Positions 52,563-60,954 of a DNA stretch of 64,000 bases are shown piece after piece; the stretch's first letter is position 1; each line of letters starts with the position of its first letter. The position numbers and the translations under genes were made by a program. The stretch is taken from contig JAPKMW010000009.1 of the NCBI GenBank assembly GCA_026645575.1, positions 1 through 64,000 on the forward strand. The letters run 5' to 3'. The notes beneath the pieces were generated by a model, which was given only the letters and a program-made list of their open reading frames with translations, had not been told where the DNA came from and ran no database searches. Source of the stretch: Caldilineaceae bacterium (lineage in GTDB: Bacteria; Chloroflexota; Anaerolineae; Caldilineales; Caldilineaceae).

Positions 52563-53957
52563 TTACTTTTTCTCTGCCGGTGTCTCCACCTGGACGGTAA
52601 TGCGATCAATGTTATTATTGACAACGGCGACCGATTCGTGAATCAACCCGCCCCACCAAATGTTGGTGTTTAGCGGCGGCGCTTCGTCGAATTCAATACA
52701 ACCTTCGACCAAAGCGCTTTTCTTTGGTAACAGATACCACTGCTCATGCCCATCGATCACACGTCGTTCCAGATCTTCCTGGCGCCCCACAGCCCAGCGG
52801 AAAGGAAAATCTAACCCGGCTGCTTCGTAGTTGATGCCAAAGCGCCAAACGCCGGCCTGTTGCAACCAGGCGCCATCGCCTTTGGGCAGTTCCGCGCTCT
52901 TGGTCTCTTCCATGTGACGCAGTGCGATGGTATTACGATTTTCTGTGAATTTATATGTTTGACCCGGCCACGGTCCATCGGTGCGAATAGGCGTCACGCC
53001 ATCGTTACGGACATACGCTTCAAAGCAAAGCTGATCGCCCAATGTTAAAACCACCAATCGGTTGCTCTCCAGTGTGCGTTGCCCACCGGCAACGGCCGAC
53101 CACTCGATTTCCCCGCCACTAACTTCGGCTCGCGGCTTGCCCCCCTCGGCAATGGTCAATTCTCGCACCACGCGCACCGCATTGCCGGCGCGATCACGTG
53201 CCTCGCCCACAATCTGGTAGGTGCCATCAGGTGGCGGCTCGGCGTTGTTGTCTACATCCCCTTCGTAGCGATATTCGCGATAGCCCTCTTCATTCGGTTT
53301 AGTCAGCCCAGGCGTGGCAGCAATATAGCGTTTGAGCGCTGGTCTGGCGGGATCGACGACATACAGTACCTCTGATTCAACATTTTTGGTGAGATAGTAG
53401 CTGATGCTCACCCAGTCGTCGCGCAGACCGTCCTGATTGGGTTTGAAGAGTTGCGGCACCACGGCAAAATTATGGAGTTCGGGCACTTGGGTGTCGCCGT
53501 CCTCCAAGGTGATCGAGCCGGTCACTTCAGTGGTCTCGCCATTATCATCGGTGGCGGTAATTGTCCACTGGTAGACGCCATCGGGTAGTACCTGGCTCAG
53601 AATTTCCTGGGGGCCATAGCCGGTGTCAACCGTGCGGGTTTCGTCGGTGGCCCCGCCCCACAGCACGCGGTAGTCCCCCGGTGAACGACGGCGCTCCTGG
53701 CGAAAATAGTAGCGGTCACCGGCGCTGTTGGTAAAGTAGATACTGACGCTGGCCGTGCGGCGCAAGCTGTAGGAAATCTGGGTCACATCGGCATTGCCAT
53801 CCGCATTCGGCGTGATCGCTTCCGGCGTTACTGTCACATTGTAGAGCAGCGTTCCCCACCCCGGCTCAAGCTGACCACAAGCGGGTAGCAGGAGTAACAC
53901 AAGCAAAAGCCCCAGCCATAACCGAGTCGTTGAACGAAAATGATGATTGTTTTGCAT
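52563..53957 (-). CDS. Lipoprotein with FlgD-like Ig domains
   Basis: A 464-residue exported lipoprotein: hydrophobic segment LWLGLLLVLLLL, then lipobox LPAC. The N-terminal third holds a FlgD/CHU_C-like domain (AITPNADGNADVTQISYSL, DGVYQWTITATDDNG). A second related domain follows (FKPNQDGLRDDWVSISYYL, DGTYQIVGEARDRAGN). The C-terminal 200 residues resemble a DUF4352/BsuPI-type sandwich (LGDQLCFEAYVRN). It lies in the glycosyltransferase cluster, 9 bases before the WbbL-like gene, so it may help assemble or anchor the surface polymer. Function is inferred from position only. Confidence 0.75.
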   Translation of the reverse strand: MQNNHHFRSTTRLWLGLLLVLLLLPACGQLEPGWGTLLYNVTVTPEAITPNADGNADVTQISYSLRRTASVSIYFTNSAGDRYYFRQERRRSPGDYRVLWGGATDETRTVDTGYGPQEILSQVLPDGVYQWTITATDDNGETTEVTGSITLEDGDTQVPELHNFAVVPQLFKPNQDGLRDDWVSISYYLTKNVESEVLYVVDPARPALKRYIAATPGLTKPNEEGYREYRYEGDVDNNAEPPPDGTYQIVGEARDRAGNAVRVVRELTIAEGGKPRAEVSGGEIEWSAVAGGQRTLESNRLVVLTLGDQLCFEAYVRNDGVTPIRTDGPWPGQTYKFTENRNTIALRHMEETKSAELPKGDGAWLQQAGVWRFGINYEAAGLDFPFRWAVGRQEDLERRVIDGHEQWYLLPKKSALVEGCIEFDEAPPLNTNIWWGGLIHESVAVVNNNIDRITVQVETPAEKK

Positions 53958-54014
53958 AGCTACAGTCTAGCAGAGCGTTTGGGAAAGTCAAAAGTAGCAG
54001 CGACGCTACAACAG

Positions 54015-54183
54015 ATTCGGGAAAGGAGCGGATTTGTCACGGGGTACAACAACGAATTTGGGAAGCAACGGATGTACGGTGAAGTGACGAAAATACGGAA
54101 GCGCCAAAGCTCACTATCCTTACGGCGGCTATTGTTTGATGACGTATTGCTTGTCTGGTGACCAATCTGTTCCTTTCCCGAAT
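54015..54183. repeat. ATTCGGGAAAGGA inverted words
   Basis: ATTCGGGAAAGGA at 54015-54027 is the exact reverse complement of 54171-54183, and ACAACAAC/GTTGTTGT words flank both. The 242-bp gap between the lipoprotein and GT39 genes contains this element and no convincing gene. Confidence 0.65.
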
Positions 54184-54199
54184 CCGTTGTTGTGTTCTT

Positions 54200-56983
54200 T
54201 TACGGCGTCACGGTGATGATCCCCAACGCGACAAAATCATTCCCTTCATTCGTCACCAGCCGCGGAAAGCCCGCCTGTTCCGGGTGATAGAGTGCCAGAA
54301 TGAGCCGATAACGACCCGGTGTGGCTGGTGTGCGCAGGGTCAACGATTGCGTCTCGACCTGCCCAGGCAACCAAGCGGCAGCGCCACCCGGCAAAGATTC
54401 ATCTACCTGAGCGACAGGTGGTCCTTCGCTTTCTAAGAGTTGCACGGTCACTCGATAGTTGGCCGCCGGCGGTGTCGCCCCCGCTTGCCAGACCAATGCC
54501 AGGGTAATCGGGGCATTGACTGGCGCTGTGGTCGAAAAAGGGTGCTGCAACCCGAGTAGCCGTATTTCTGCGTTTGTCGCCTCAATGGCGCCGGCTGGCT
54601 GCCCAAAGGCAGTATCAGTGACTAACGCTACCGGCGGCGGCGTAAAGTTGCGCGTGCTGGGCAGAATGGTAAACCCACGCCGCGCCGGGTTCTCGCGGCC
54701 AGCCCCCACTACCTCCAACAGATACTCCCCTGGCGGCAAGTTTCCCGGCGGCTGGAGGGGGATGATCTGCCGCAGCCACTGTTCGACCGGCCAAGCCGTC
54801 ATCGGCGCCACCGCCGTCATGCTGAGCGGCGCGCTTGCCAATACTGGTTCGCCCTTGGCTGTCCGCCAACGTACTGTCAGTGCTGGCGCGCGGGTTAACT
54901 TCTGTTCCAAAAACCAGTCGAGACGCAAGGGCGCCTTTTGTCCCAGCTCGGCGGCGATGGCATCAAGTCCAAAGGCCAGCCGCACGCCGGTAATAATTTC
55001 CGTGTCATCAATCGCTCCGGCTGGTGGTTCGGCGGGGGTGGTCTGTGGTAGATCTACTGCCAGGGTGGCAAATTTACCCAGTTGATTGCCTCTGTCATCC
55101 AACAGATCCAACCCGGCCAGGTCGCCCGCCGGATCATAGACCCCCAGTTGCACCTTGTATTGACCGGGGAGCGCGCCCGGTCCGGCCCAGTCGGCGGCGG
55201 GTATGCGACCCATCACCGTCTGTCCCGGCTGCCAACGCATCACCGGAAAATCGTAGGCAGCGGGCCGGCGGTCACTGGGGAAGGCATAGGCAAAACCGGC
55301 GGCAGTCGCCGTCTGGAGATGGATTTGCAGATCGGGCAGGGGCGTGGACGGCGTCTTGCCCAATTGCCAGAAGAGCAACAGGTCGCCTTCCGGTGTAACG
55401 CGATAGCCCCGTAGCTCAATCTGATTGCCAAAGTTGGCGGCCAACCGTTTGTCCATCAATGGCGTGGCCTGGATGGCAGCGGGATCCAGCTTTACAAAGT
55501 GGCGCAGCCGCAATTGCCAAAACTCGGCCTCCACCGGCTTTTCCTGCGCGGCGGCCAGGAGTTGATTGGGCGTTACCCCATTGGGATCGACCACCTCATC
55601 CTGCCAGTTGACGAGCCAGGCGCCCTGTTTCCCTTGTAATGCTCTGTGCAACGTCTCCCCAACGTCGGCAAAATTTAACACCTGATCAACGTCTAGAATC
55701 GCCAGATCGGGCAGTCGAATGGCCGGCAGATCGGGCGCGTAATAGTCCCAGACCGGCCAGGCATGACCACTGACCAGGATGACTGCTTCGTTTGGTTGCT
55801 TGTGTGTACGCACATAGGCAGCCAATTGTCGCCATTCGGCTTTGGTAAAGGCCATATCAGTAAACCAGTTGCGATTCGCACCCCCAAAACCGGCCACCAG
55901 CAAAATGACCGCTACCCAACCCATCACGCGTGACGCCGATGCTCGCACCGTCGGCCACTCGGCCGCCGTGAACAGCGCGCCGATACCCCCGCTCCAGAGC
56001 AGAAGCAACCCCGGTAAGGCAACCATAACATAGCGGGCATTAAATTTGGGAATGAATGCTGCCAGGGTCAGCACGCCAACCAGGGGGATGAGGAGCCAGC
56101 AGAGTGCATAGCGCAAGGGGCGGCGCCAGGTCGGTTGCCAACGGGCTTGCCAGAGCAAAGCAACCAGAAGGAAGAGCGTCACCCCACCATAGAGCAGCAA
56201 CGTTGGGCCGGCGTCGCGCTCCAGCACGGTTTCGCCTTGTGTAAAGCGCAAGAGGACGCTCTGAAACGCTTCCCAGACTTTTAATTGTCCCTGCCAATAG
56301 CTACGATCCACGCGTAGTTGGTAGAAAAGGGCGCCACTCCATGCCAGATAGATCAGGAGGATCGCCAGATGCGCGCTGAGGAAGACCCAGATCTGACGGT
56401 AATGTTTCAGGAGAAAGGCAATACCCAACGCCAGCAACAAAAAGAAGGCGAAGTAGTGGGTGTAGACGGCCAGGATTGCCGTTGCCGTATAACCCACCCA
56501 AGTAGGCCAGTGGGCCTCGCCGTCATCGATGCGCAACAGCAGATAGCCGGCCAGCAGACCGAGCGCTACCAACATCGTGTACATGCGCGCTTCCTGGCTA
56601 TAGTAGACCAGCAACGGATGCAACGCGGCCAACACCGCCGCCGTTACCGCCGCTGCGCGCGAACGGGTCAGCCGCTGGGCCAGCACAGCCAACAGCGGGA
56701 CGGATAGCACCCCCCACCAGACCGAGACAAAGCGCACACTCCACTCGCCCCACCCTGCCAGCCGTCCCCAGCCCCAGACGACATAATAGTAGAGCGGCGG
56801 TTGGATGTCGCGTGCTGTCCACGTCGTCAGGTCAACCAGGCTGCGTTGGGCCAGAGTCGTCGTGACTCCTTCATCATACCAGAGACTCTGGGCGTCCAGC
56901 CGATAAAGGCGCAACCCCCAGGCCAGCAGCGTGAGGGCGAGTAAGCAGAGCAGATCAAGCGAACGGCGACGGAAAACAGACAT
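54200..56983 (-). CDS. GT39-type membrane glycosyltransferase
   Basis: A 927-residue GT-C membrane enzyme of the ArnT/dolichyl-phosphate-mannose mannosyltransferase type. The first extracytoplasmic loop carries the catalytic acidic pair SLWYDEGVTT, followed by IQPPLYYYVVWGW. About eleven transmembrane helices fill residues 10-400. The C-terminal 500 residues are extracytoplasmic beta-rich domains (PEGDLLLFWQLGK, PGQYKVQLGVYDPAGDLAGL, PGRYRLILALYHPEQAG), much longer than usual. It would transfer a sugar from a polyprenyl-phosphate donor onto a surface acceptor. It begins 10 bases after the flippase-like gene. Confidence 0.85.
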   Translation of the reverse strand: MSVFRRRSLDLLCLLALTLLAWGLRLYRLDAQSLWYDEGVTTTLAQRSLVDLTTWTARDIQPPLYYYVVWGWGRLAGWGEWSVRFVSVWWGVLSVPLLAVLAQRLTRSRAAAVTAAVLAALHPLLVYYSQEARMYTMLVALGLLAGYLLLRIDDGEAHWPTWVGYTATAILAVYTHYFAFFLLLALGIAFLLKHYRQIWVFLSAHLAILLIYLAWSGALFYQLRVDRSYWQGQLKVWEAFQSVLLRFTQGETVLERDAGPTLLLYGGVTLFLLVALLWQARWQPTWRRPLRYALCWLLIPLVGVLTLAAFIPKFNARYVMVALPGLLLLWSGGIGALFTAAEWPTVRASASRVMGWVAVILLVAGFGGANRNWFTDMAFTKAEWRQLAAYVRTHKQPNEAVILVSGHAWPVWDYYAPDLPAIRLPDLAILDVDQVLNFADVGETLHRALQGKQGAWLVNWQDEVVDPNGVTPNQLLAAAQEKPVEAEFWQLRLRHFVKLDPAAIQATPLMDKRLAANFGNQIELRGYRVTPEGDLLLFWQLGKTPSTPLPDLQIHLQTATAAGFAYAFPSDRRPAAYDFPVMRWQPGQTVMGRIPAADWAGPGALPGQYKVQLGVYDPAGDLAGLDLLDDRGNQLGKFATLAVDLPQTTPAEPPAGAIDDTEIITGVRLAFGLDAIAAELGQKAPLRLDWFLEQKLTRAPALTVRWRTAKGEPVLASAPLSMTAVAPMTAWPVEQWLRQIIPLQPPGNLPPGEYLLEVVGAGRENPARRGFTILPSTRNFTPPPVALVTDTAFGQPAGAIEATNAEIRLLGLQHPFSTTAPVNAPITLALVWQAGATPPAANYRVTVQLLESEGPPVAQVDESLPGGAAAWLPGQVETQSLTLRTPATPGRYRLILALYHPEQAGFPRLVTNEGNDFVALGIITVTP

Positions 56984-56993
56984 GCGGATGGCG

Positions 56994-57980
56994 TCAACTT
57001 GATTTTTCGAGGGTCATTTCGACTTGTGTTGTGGTCATGGGCAGGCCGATGCGGCGTTCAACCACAAAGGCGATCAACGCCATCACCACTTCCCCCACAA
57101 TCGTCCACAAGCGCATGGCCAACGCTGCCACCGTGATCAATCCACCGCCCACCACTGGCGCCAGCAGCAGGTAAAACGCACCTTCGCGCACGCCCAAACC
57201 GCTGGGGGTAATGGCGCTGAGTAGCCCAATCGCGCTGGCAATGGGGTAAACGGCAATAAGATGAAAGAGGAAGAGGGGCAGTGGCATTTGGGTAAAGTGG
57301 CCCAGGGCGAGGGTCAATGTTGCAAACGAAGCGCCCCAAAGCGCCCAGTCAAAGATGGCAATGGCAAGGAGCAGCAACAGGGCTGAACTGGTCAGCCGCG
57401 CTTCGATGGCAAAGCGGCCAATCTTCTGCAAGAGCCAGTTCATGATGCCGATCAGCCAACCCGGCTTGAGCAGGAAGATCAGCACCGGCAAGAGCGCCGC
57501 CCAAATCAACCACTCGGCTGCACCGCCAACCAGCGCCGTGAAGACGCCCCAATTGCCGGTGAATTGAAAATAGAAGGCGGCAATTGGCGCTGTCGCCAGG
57601 AGAACGATCACCTGATAGAGAACAATGCTCGCCAGCGTCACCTCCGGGCGAATCTGGCGCTGTTGACAGTAGAGGGTCAACGAAAGCGGTTGCCAGACGT
57701 TGCCGGGGATATAGCGCACCAATGCCGTCAAAAACCACATGCGAAAAGCCGCGCCATAGGCCAACCGGCTGCCCAACAAGTAAATGAGCAGATACCAGAT
57801 ATAGACCTCCACCACCCAACTCGCCAGCATGAGTAGCGCCGAAAGGGTCAACCAACGGGGGTCGAGGCGCCAATCGTAGCTGCGCAAGGTGTCCCACTGA
57901 TTGCGCAGAATCGCCGCAATAAAGAGAACGGCCAATAAGAGAAAGAGGGGTTGTAAACGGTCAAACCAACGTCGCCACAT
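56994..57980 (-). CDS. Lysylphosphatidylglycerol synthase TM-region (flippase-like) protein
   Basis: A 328-residue protein with about eight transmembrane helices, of the UPF0104/LPG_synthase_TM family. The family marks are ALVRYIPGNVWQPLSLTLYC in the first half and TPSGLGVREGAFYLLL near residue 250. Relatives are thought to move lipids or polyprenyl-linked sugars across the membrane. The ATG at 57980 is preferred over an upstream in-frame TTG at 58025 because the family begins here. It is the promoter-proximal gene of the leftward cluster with GT39, consistent with supplying a lipid-linked donor. Confidence 0.82.
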   Translation of the reverse strand: MWRRWFDRLQPLFLLLAVLFIAAILRNQWDTLRSYDWRLDPRWLTLSALLMLASWVVEVYIWYLLIYLLGSRLAYGAAFRMWFLTALVRYIPGNVWQPLSLTLYCQQRQIRPEVTLASIVLYQVIVLLATAPIAAFYFQFTGNWGVFTALVGGAAEWLIWAALLPVLIFLLKPGWLIGIMNWLLQKIGRFAIEARLTSSALLLLLAIAIFDWALWGASFATLTLALGHFTQMPLPLFLFHLIAVYPIASAIGLLSAITPSGLGVREGAFYLLLAPVVGGGLITVAALAMRLWTIVGEVVMALIAFVVERRIGLPMTTTQVEMTLEKSS

Positions 57981-58137
57981 AATTTTATCATTCACTTTGT
58001 CAGGATGGCATCGACTACCGAGCAAGATTATACCACAACAGGGTTGCCGTGGGTCTAGTTTCAGAATATGAGCGATGCTATTTTCGTGACTGTGTATTGT
58101 GTATCGTTTGATGGGCGCTTTATGCTATACTTATAGA

Positions 58138-58168
58138 GAAATCCGACTTTTGCCAAAAGTCGGATTTC
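58138..58168. repeat. 14-bp hairpin GAAATCCGACTTTT
   Basis: 58138-58151 and 58155-58168 are exact reverse complements with a GCC loop. It lies 41 bases upstream of the NagB-like ATG, so it may be a leader hairpin rather than a terminator. Confidence 0.85.
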
Positions 58169-58209
58169 TGTGTGTTGCGTAAGCCCTATCTCATCAAAAG
58201 AGGGAACGA

Positions 58210-59085
58210 ATGGTATCCTTGCCCGCATTTTTTCAACTACCGGCAGAAGCCCTACCCAGTCATAGTCCGGTTGCCGTCAGCGTGTTGCCGGATGTGGCGA
58301 TGCTCAATCATCATTTTGCACGGAGCATTGCCGATGAAATTGCCGCCAACAATGGCGCTGGTCGTCCCACGCGCCTGATTCTACCGGTGGGGCCGGTGGG
58401 CTACTTTCCGCTGCTGGCCGAATTTTGTAATCAGGAACGGATCACTTGGGCCAATGTTTACGCCTTCTTTATGGACGAATATTGCGACTGGCAGGGCCGG
58501 CTGGTGAGCCGTGACCACCCACTGAGCTTTGCCGGTTTTGCCCAGCGCACCCTTTTTGCCCGGCTTTCCCCTGACTTGGCTCTCCCGACGGCGCAACTCC
58601 AGTTCCCTGATCCACGCCAAATCGACTGCATCAGCGAGGAGATTGCCCGCGTCGGCGGTATCGACACCTGCTATGGTGGCATCGGCATCCACGGTCACAT
58701 TGCCTTTAATGAACCACCCATCAGTCGTTGGTTTACCGTGACGCCAGCCGAGTTCAAAGCCAGCCAAACGCGCCTGGTCCAACTGGCGCCGGAGACGGTG
58801 GTGATGAATGCCAGTCGCGCGGCCAGCGGCAACTTTGCCGCCCTGCCACCAATGGCCGTGACCCTGGGCATGGCCGATATTCTGGCCGCCAGGCGCATCC
58901 GTCTCTACTGTCAAGGCGGCGTCTGGCAGCGCACCGTCTTGCGCATCGCCCTTTTCGGCAGCCCTGACACGGCGGACGGTGAAGATGTCAACTACCCAGT
59001 AACATTACTCCGCAGTCACCCCAACCTGGCAATTATCACCACCAGCGACACTGCCCAACCGCCGATCCCACAAATGGCAGCATGA
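58210..59085 (+). CDS. Glucosamine-6-phosphate deaminase-like protein with altered active site
   Basis: A 291-residue NagB/6-phosphogluconolactonase-fold protein. FFMDEY gives D89, equivalent to NagB D72. The main motif reads GIGIHGHIAFNEP: H163 and E168 match the ring-opening His and Glu, but the Asp of the usual GNDGHIAFNEP is H161. The substrate-binding SRAASG and NFAALPPMAVTLGMADI segments are recognisable. Loss of that Asp suggests reduced deaminase activity or a different substrate. No nagA or transport gene is adjacent. Start at ATG 58210. Confidence 0.8.
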   Translation: MVSLPAFFQLPAEALPSHSPVAVSVLPDVAMLNHHFARSIADEIAANNGAGRPTRLILPVGPVGYFPLLAEFCNQERITWANVYAFFMDEYCDWQGRLVSRDHPLSFAGFAQRTLFARLSPDLALPTAQLQFPDPRQIDCISEEIARVGGIDTCYGGIGIHGHIAFNEPPISRWFTVTPAEFKASQTRLVQLAPETVVMNASRAASGNFAALPPMAVTLGMADILAARRIRLYCQGGVWQRTVLRIALFGSPDTADGEDVNYPVTLLRSHPNLAIITTSDTAQPPIPQMAA

Positions 59086-59136
59086 GGTGACACAGGGCGC
59101 CGGTTATGCTACAATAGCATACACATTGCGTGCTAC

Positions 59137-59188
59137 GTGATTCGTGCTGCGTGAATTTTCTCGGCACGAATCACGCAACACGAATCAC
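59137..59188. repeat. 18-bp inverted repeat GTGATTCGTGCTGCGTGA
   Basis: 59137-59154 pairs with 59171-59188 with one mismatch, in the 138-bp gap between the NagB-like and dehydrogenase genes. Confidence 0.8.
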
Positions 59189-59223
59189 TCTTGCCGAACA
59201 GCCAAACAAGACAGGAACAACTC

Positions 59224-60195
59224 ATGGCACTCACTGACCTAACCCACCTCTGGGTGGAAGCTCCTTTTCTCTCGAACGCGTTGGCGCAGATTCCAGCGCA
59301 TGTGCAGATTACTGTCTCCGACCCGCCCAGTCAGCAACCACAGGCCGGCGCGCCCTATCAGGCGATTCTGGCCTCGTCGTTGGTGCAATATGACAGCGCA
59401 CTGATGGCGACCCTGCCCAATCTGCGCATGATCGCCCGCACCGGCATTGGCTATGACAATGTCAACCTGGCCGACGCCACGGCCCACGGTATTGTCGTCA
59501 CTAACACCCCTGACGGCCCCACTGAATCGACAGCAGAACATACCGTCGCCATGTTGATGGCGCTGGCGAAACGGCTCAAGCAGGGGGACGCCAACATGGC
59601 TGCCGGCAAGTGGGGGCCGCGCACGGGGTCGATTATCGGCGTCGAAGTACGGGGGCGCACGCTGGGGCTGGTGGGCTTGGGGCGCATCGGCAAGCGGGTG
59701 GCGCAGATCTGTAGCCAGGGGCTGTTGATGAAGGTCGTCGCCTATGATCCCTACGTCAGCGCCGAACAGGCCGCCGCGTTGGGCGTCACCATGACCGATC
59801 TGGATAGCGTTCTCGCCCAGGCCGATTTCCTGAGCGTCCATGTGCCGGCCACGCCGGAGACGCGCCACCTGATCAACCGGGCCGGCATTGCCAAGATGAA
59901 AGATGGCGCCTTTGTCCTCAACCTGGCGCGCGGGCCACTGGTGGATGAAGATGCGCTACTGGAAGCCATTGACAGCGGTAAACTGGCCGGCGCCGGTCTC
60001 GATGTCTTTGACCCGGAGCCGCTCAAGGTCGATTCACGCCTGCGCAATCACCCGCTGATCATCGTCACGCCGCACGCCGCTGGTGTCACGGTGGAAGGGC
60101 GCGAGCGGATCGAAGTAATGGCGGTGGAAAGGGTGCTGGCCTTCTTCCGTGGCGAAACCCCGCCGGATGTGGTGAATCGCGATGTGTTGAAGTAA
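59224..60195 (+). CDS. D-2-hydroxyacid dehydrogenase
   Basis: A 323-residue NAD-dependent dehydrogenase related to phosphoglycerate dehydrogenase. The Rossmann motif is LGLVGLGRIGKRVA near 145-158. The catalytic triad residues are visible: Arg in LNLARGPLVDEDAL, Glu in DVFDPEPL and His in VTPHAAG. The substrate domain is split around it (IARTGIGYDNVNLADATAHG). There is no ACT or other regulatory domain, so serine biosynthesis is not assured; glyoxylate or other 2-keto acids are alternatives. The ATG at 59224 follows CAGGAAC. Confidence 0.9.
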   Translation: MALTDLTHLWVEAPFLSNALAQIPAHVQITVSDPPSQQPQAGAPYQAILASSLVQYDSALMATLPNLRMIARTGIGYDNVNLADATAHGIVVTNTPDGPTESTAEHTVAMLMALAKRLKQGDANMAAGKWGPRTGSIIGVEVRGRTLGLVGLGRIGKRVAQICSQGLLMKVVAYDPYVSAEQAAALGVTMTDLDSVLAQADFLSVHVPATPETRHLINRAGIAKMKDGAFVLNLARGPLVDEDALLEAIDSGKLAGAGLDVFDPEPLKVDSRLRNHPLIIVTPHAAGVTVEGRERIEVMAVERVLAFFRGETPPDVVNRDVLK

Positions 60196-60219
60196 CGTTG
60201 CAAAGCGCCTGGCTTGACA

Positions 60220-60870
60220 ACTTTGCCGCCCGTGATCCCGCTGGTCTTTTACCAGGGTGAAGAAAGTTGAAATTATTCGACCGAACTGGCTGATCTGTTG
60301 CCGGAGTTCGCACGTAATTGGAGCTTTGTGCCGCACTTCTCGCACATTCTGATCGATCAATCCGGTTTGAATCCGCAACAGGTGGCCGGCGGCTTACGCG
60401 CCCAGGTAATGCAATTGCTGATGTTTGCTGCCTATCATAAGCCGATTCAGGAAGCATTGGTCCTGGCGGCAAGCTTGTTAGTGCAAATGCCGGAAACCGA
60501 TGGTATTAACTATGTCCGCGTCTTTGTTCGTTACTTGTTAGCGACCCAACCACATGAAACTGTGACCGAATTTGTAGATACGGTGGAGCAGTTTGCGACG
60601 GAGCGAGGAGAGAAGATTATGACTTATGCAGAAGAATTGTTGCGCGAGGGTGAACTACGTGGTGAACTACGTGGTGAACTACGTGGCGAACTAAAGGGGC
60701 AGATCGAAACTATCGAAAAACTGTTACAGGCCGGTGTCCACTGGAAAACAATCGAACAAGCTACTGGGATCGATGCACAGAAATTTACTGATTTGAAGCA
60801 AGAGTTAGGTCGGTTACGGGCGTACAGTCTGCTTGGTAAACCAGGACGTATGCCAGTGGAGAGCAATTAA
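60220..60870 (+). pseudogene. Rpn/PD-(D/E)XK-type putative nuclease remnant
   Basis: From 60220 the frame reads PPVIPLVFYQGEES, an Rpn-family core piece, then hits TGA at 60268-60270 and resumes in the same frame as NYSTELADLLPEFARNWSF. It runs to 60870 with a helical domain and a C-terminal tail containing ELRGELRGELRGEL, made by three to four 12-bp DNA repeats at about 60650-60694. The N-terminal catalytic half is missing. A product starting at TTG 60298 (190 residues) could still be made, but without nuclease residues. Confidence 0.7.
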
Positions 60871-60889
60871 CGACAGCGTGCTTTCATTG

Positions 60890-60941
60890 GTAGTAAAGAC
60901 TTTAGTCTTCGTTTCACATATCAAAGACTGAAGTCTTTACT
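60890..60941. repeat. TAGTAAAGACTTTAGTC family palindrome
   Basis: GTAGTAAAGACTTTAGTCTT at 60890-60909 pairs with 60924-60941 and neighbouring bases with one mismatch. It lies between the Rpn remnant and the GH4 gene, two convergent units. Confidence 0.85.
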
Positions 60942-60954
60942 ACTGAATCCCTTC

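Noticed and set aside
53940..54161. 73-codon frame between the lipoprotein and GT39 genes
   Set aside because: It consists largely of the inverted-word repeat and lacks a ribosome site or family match.
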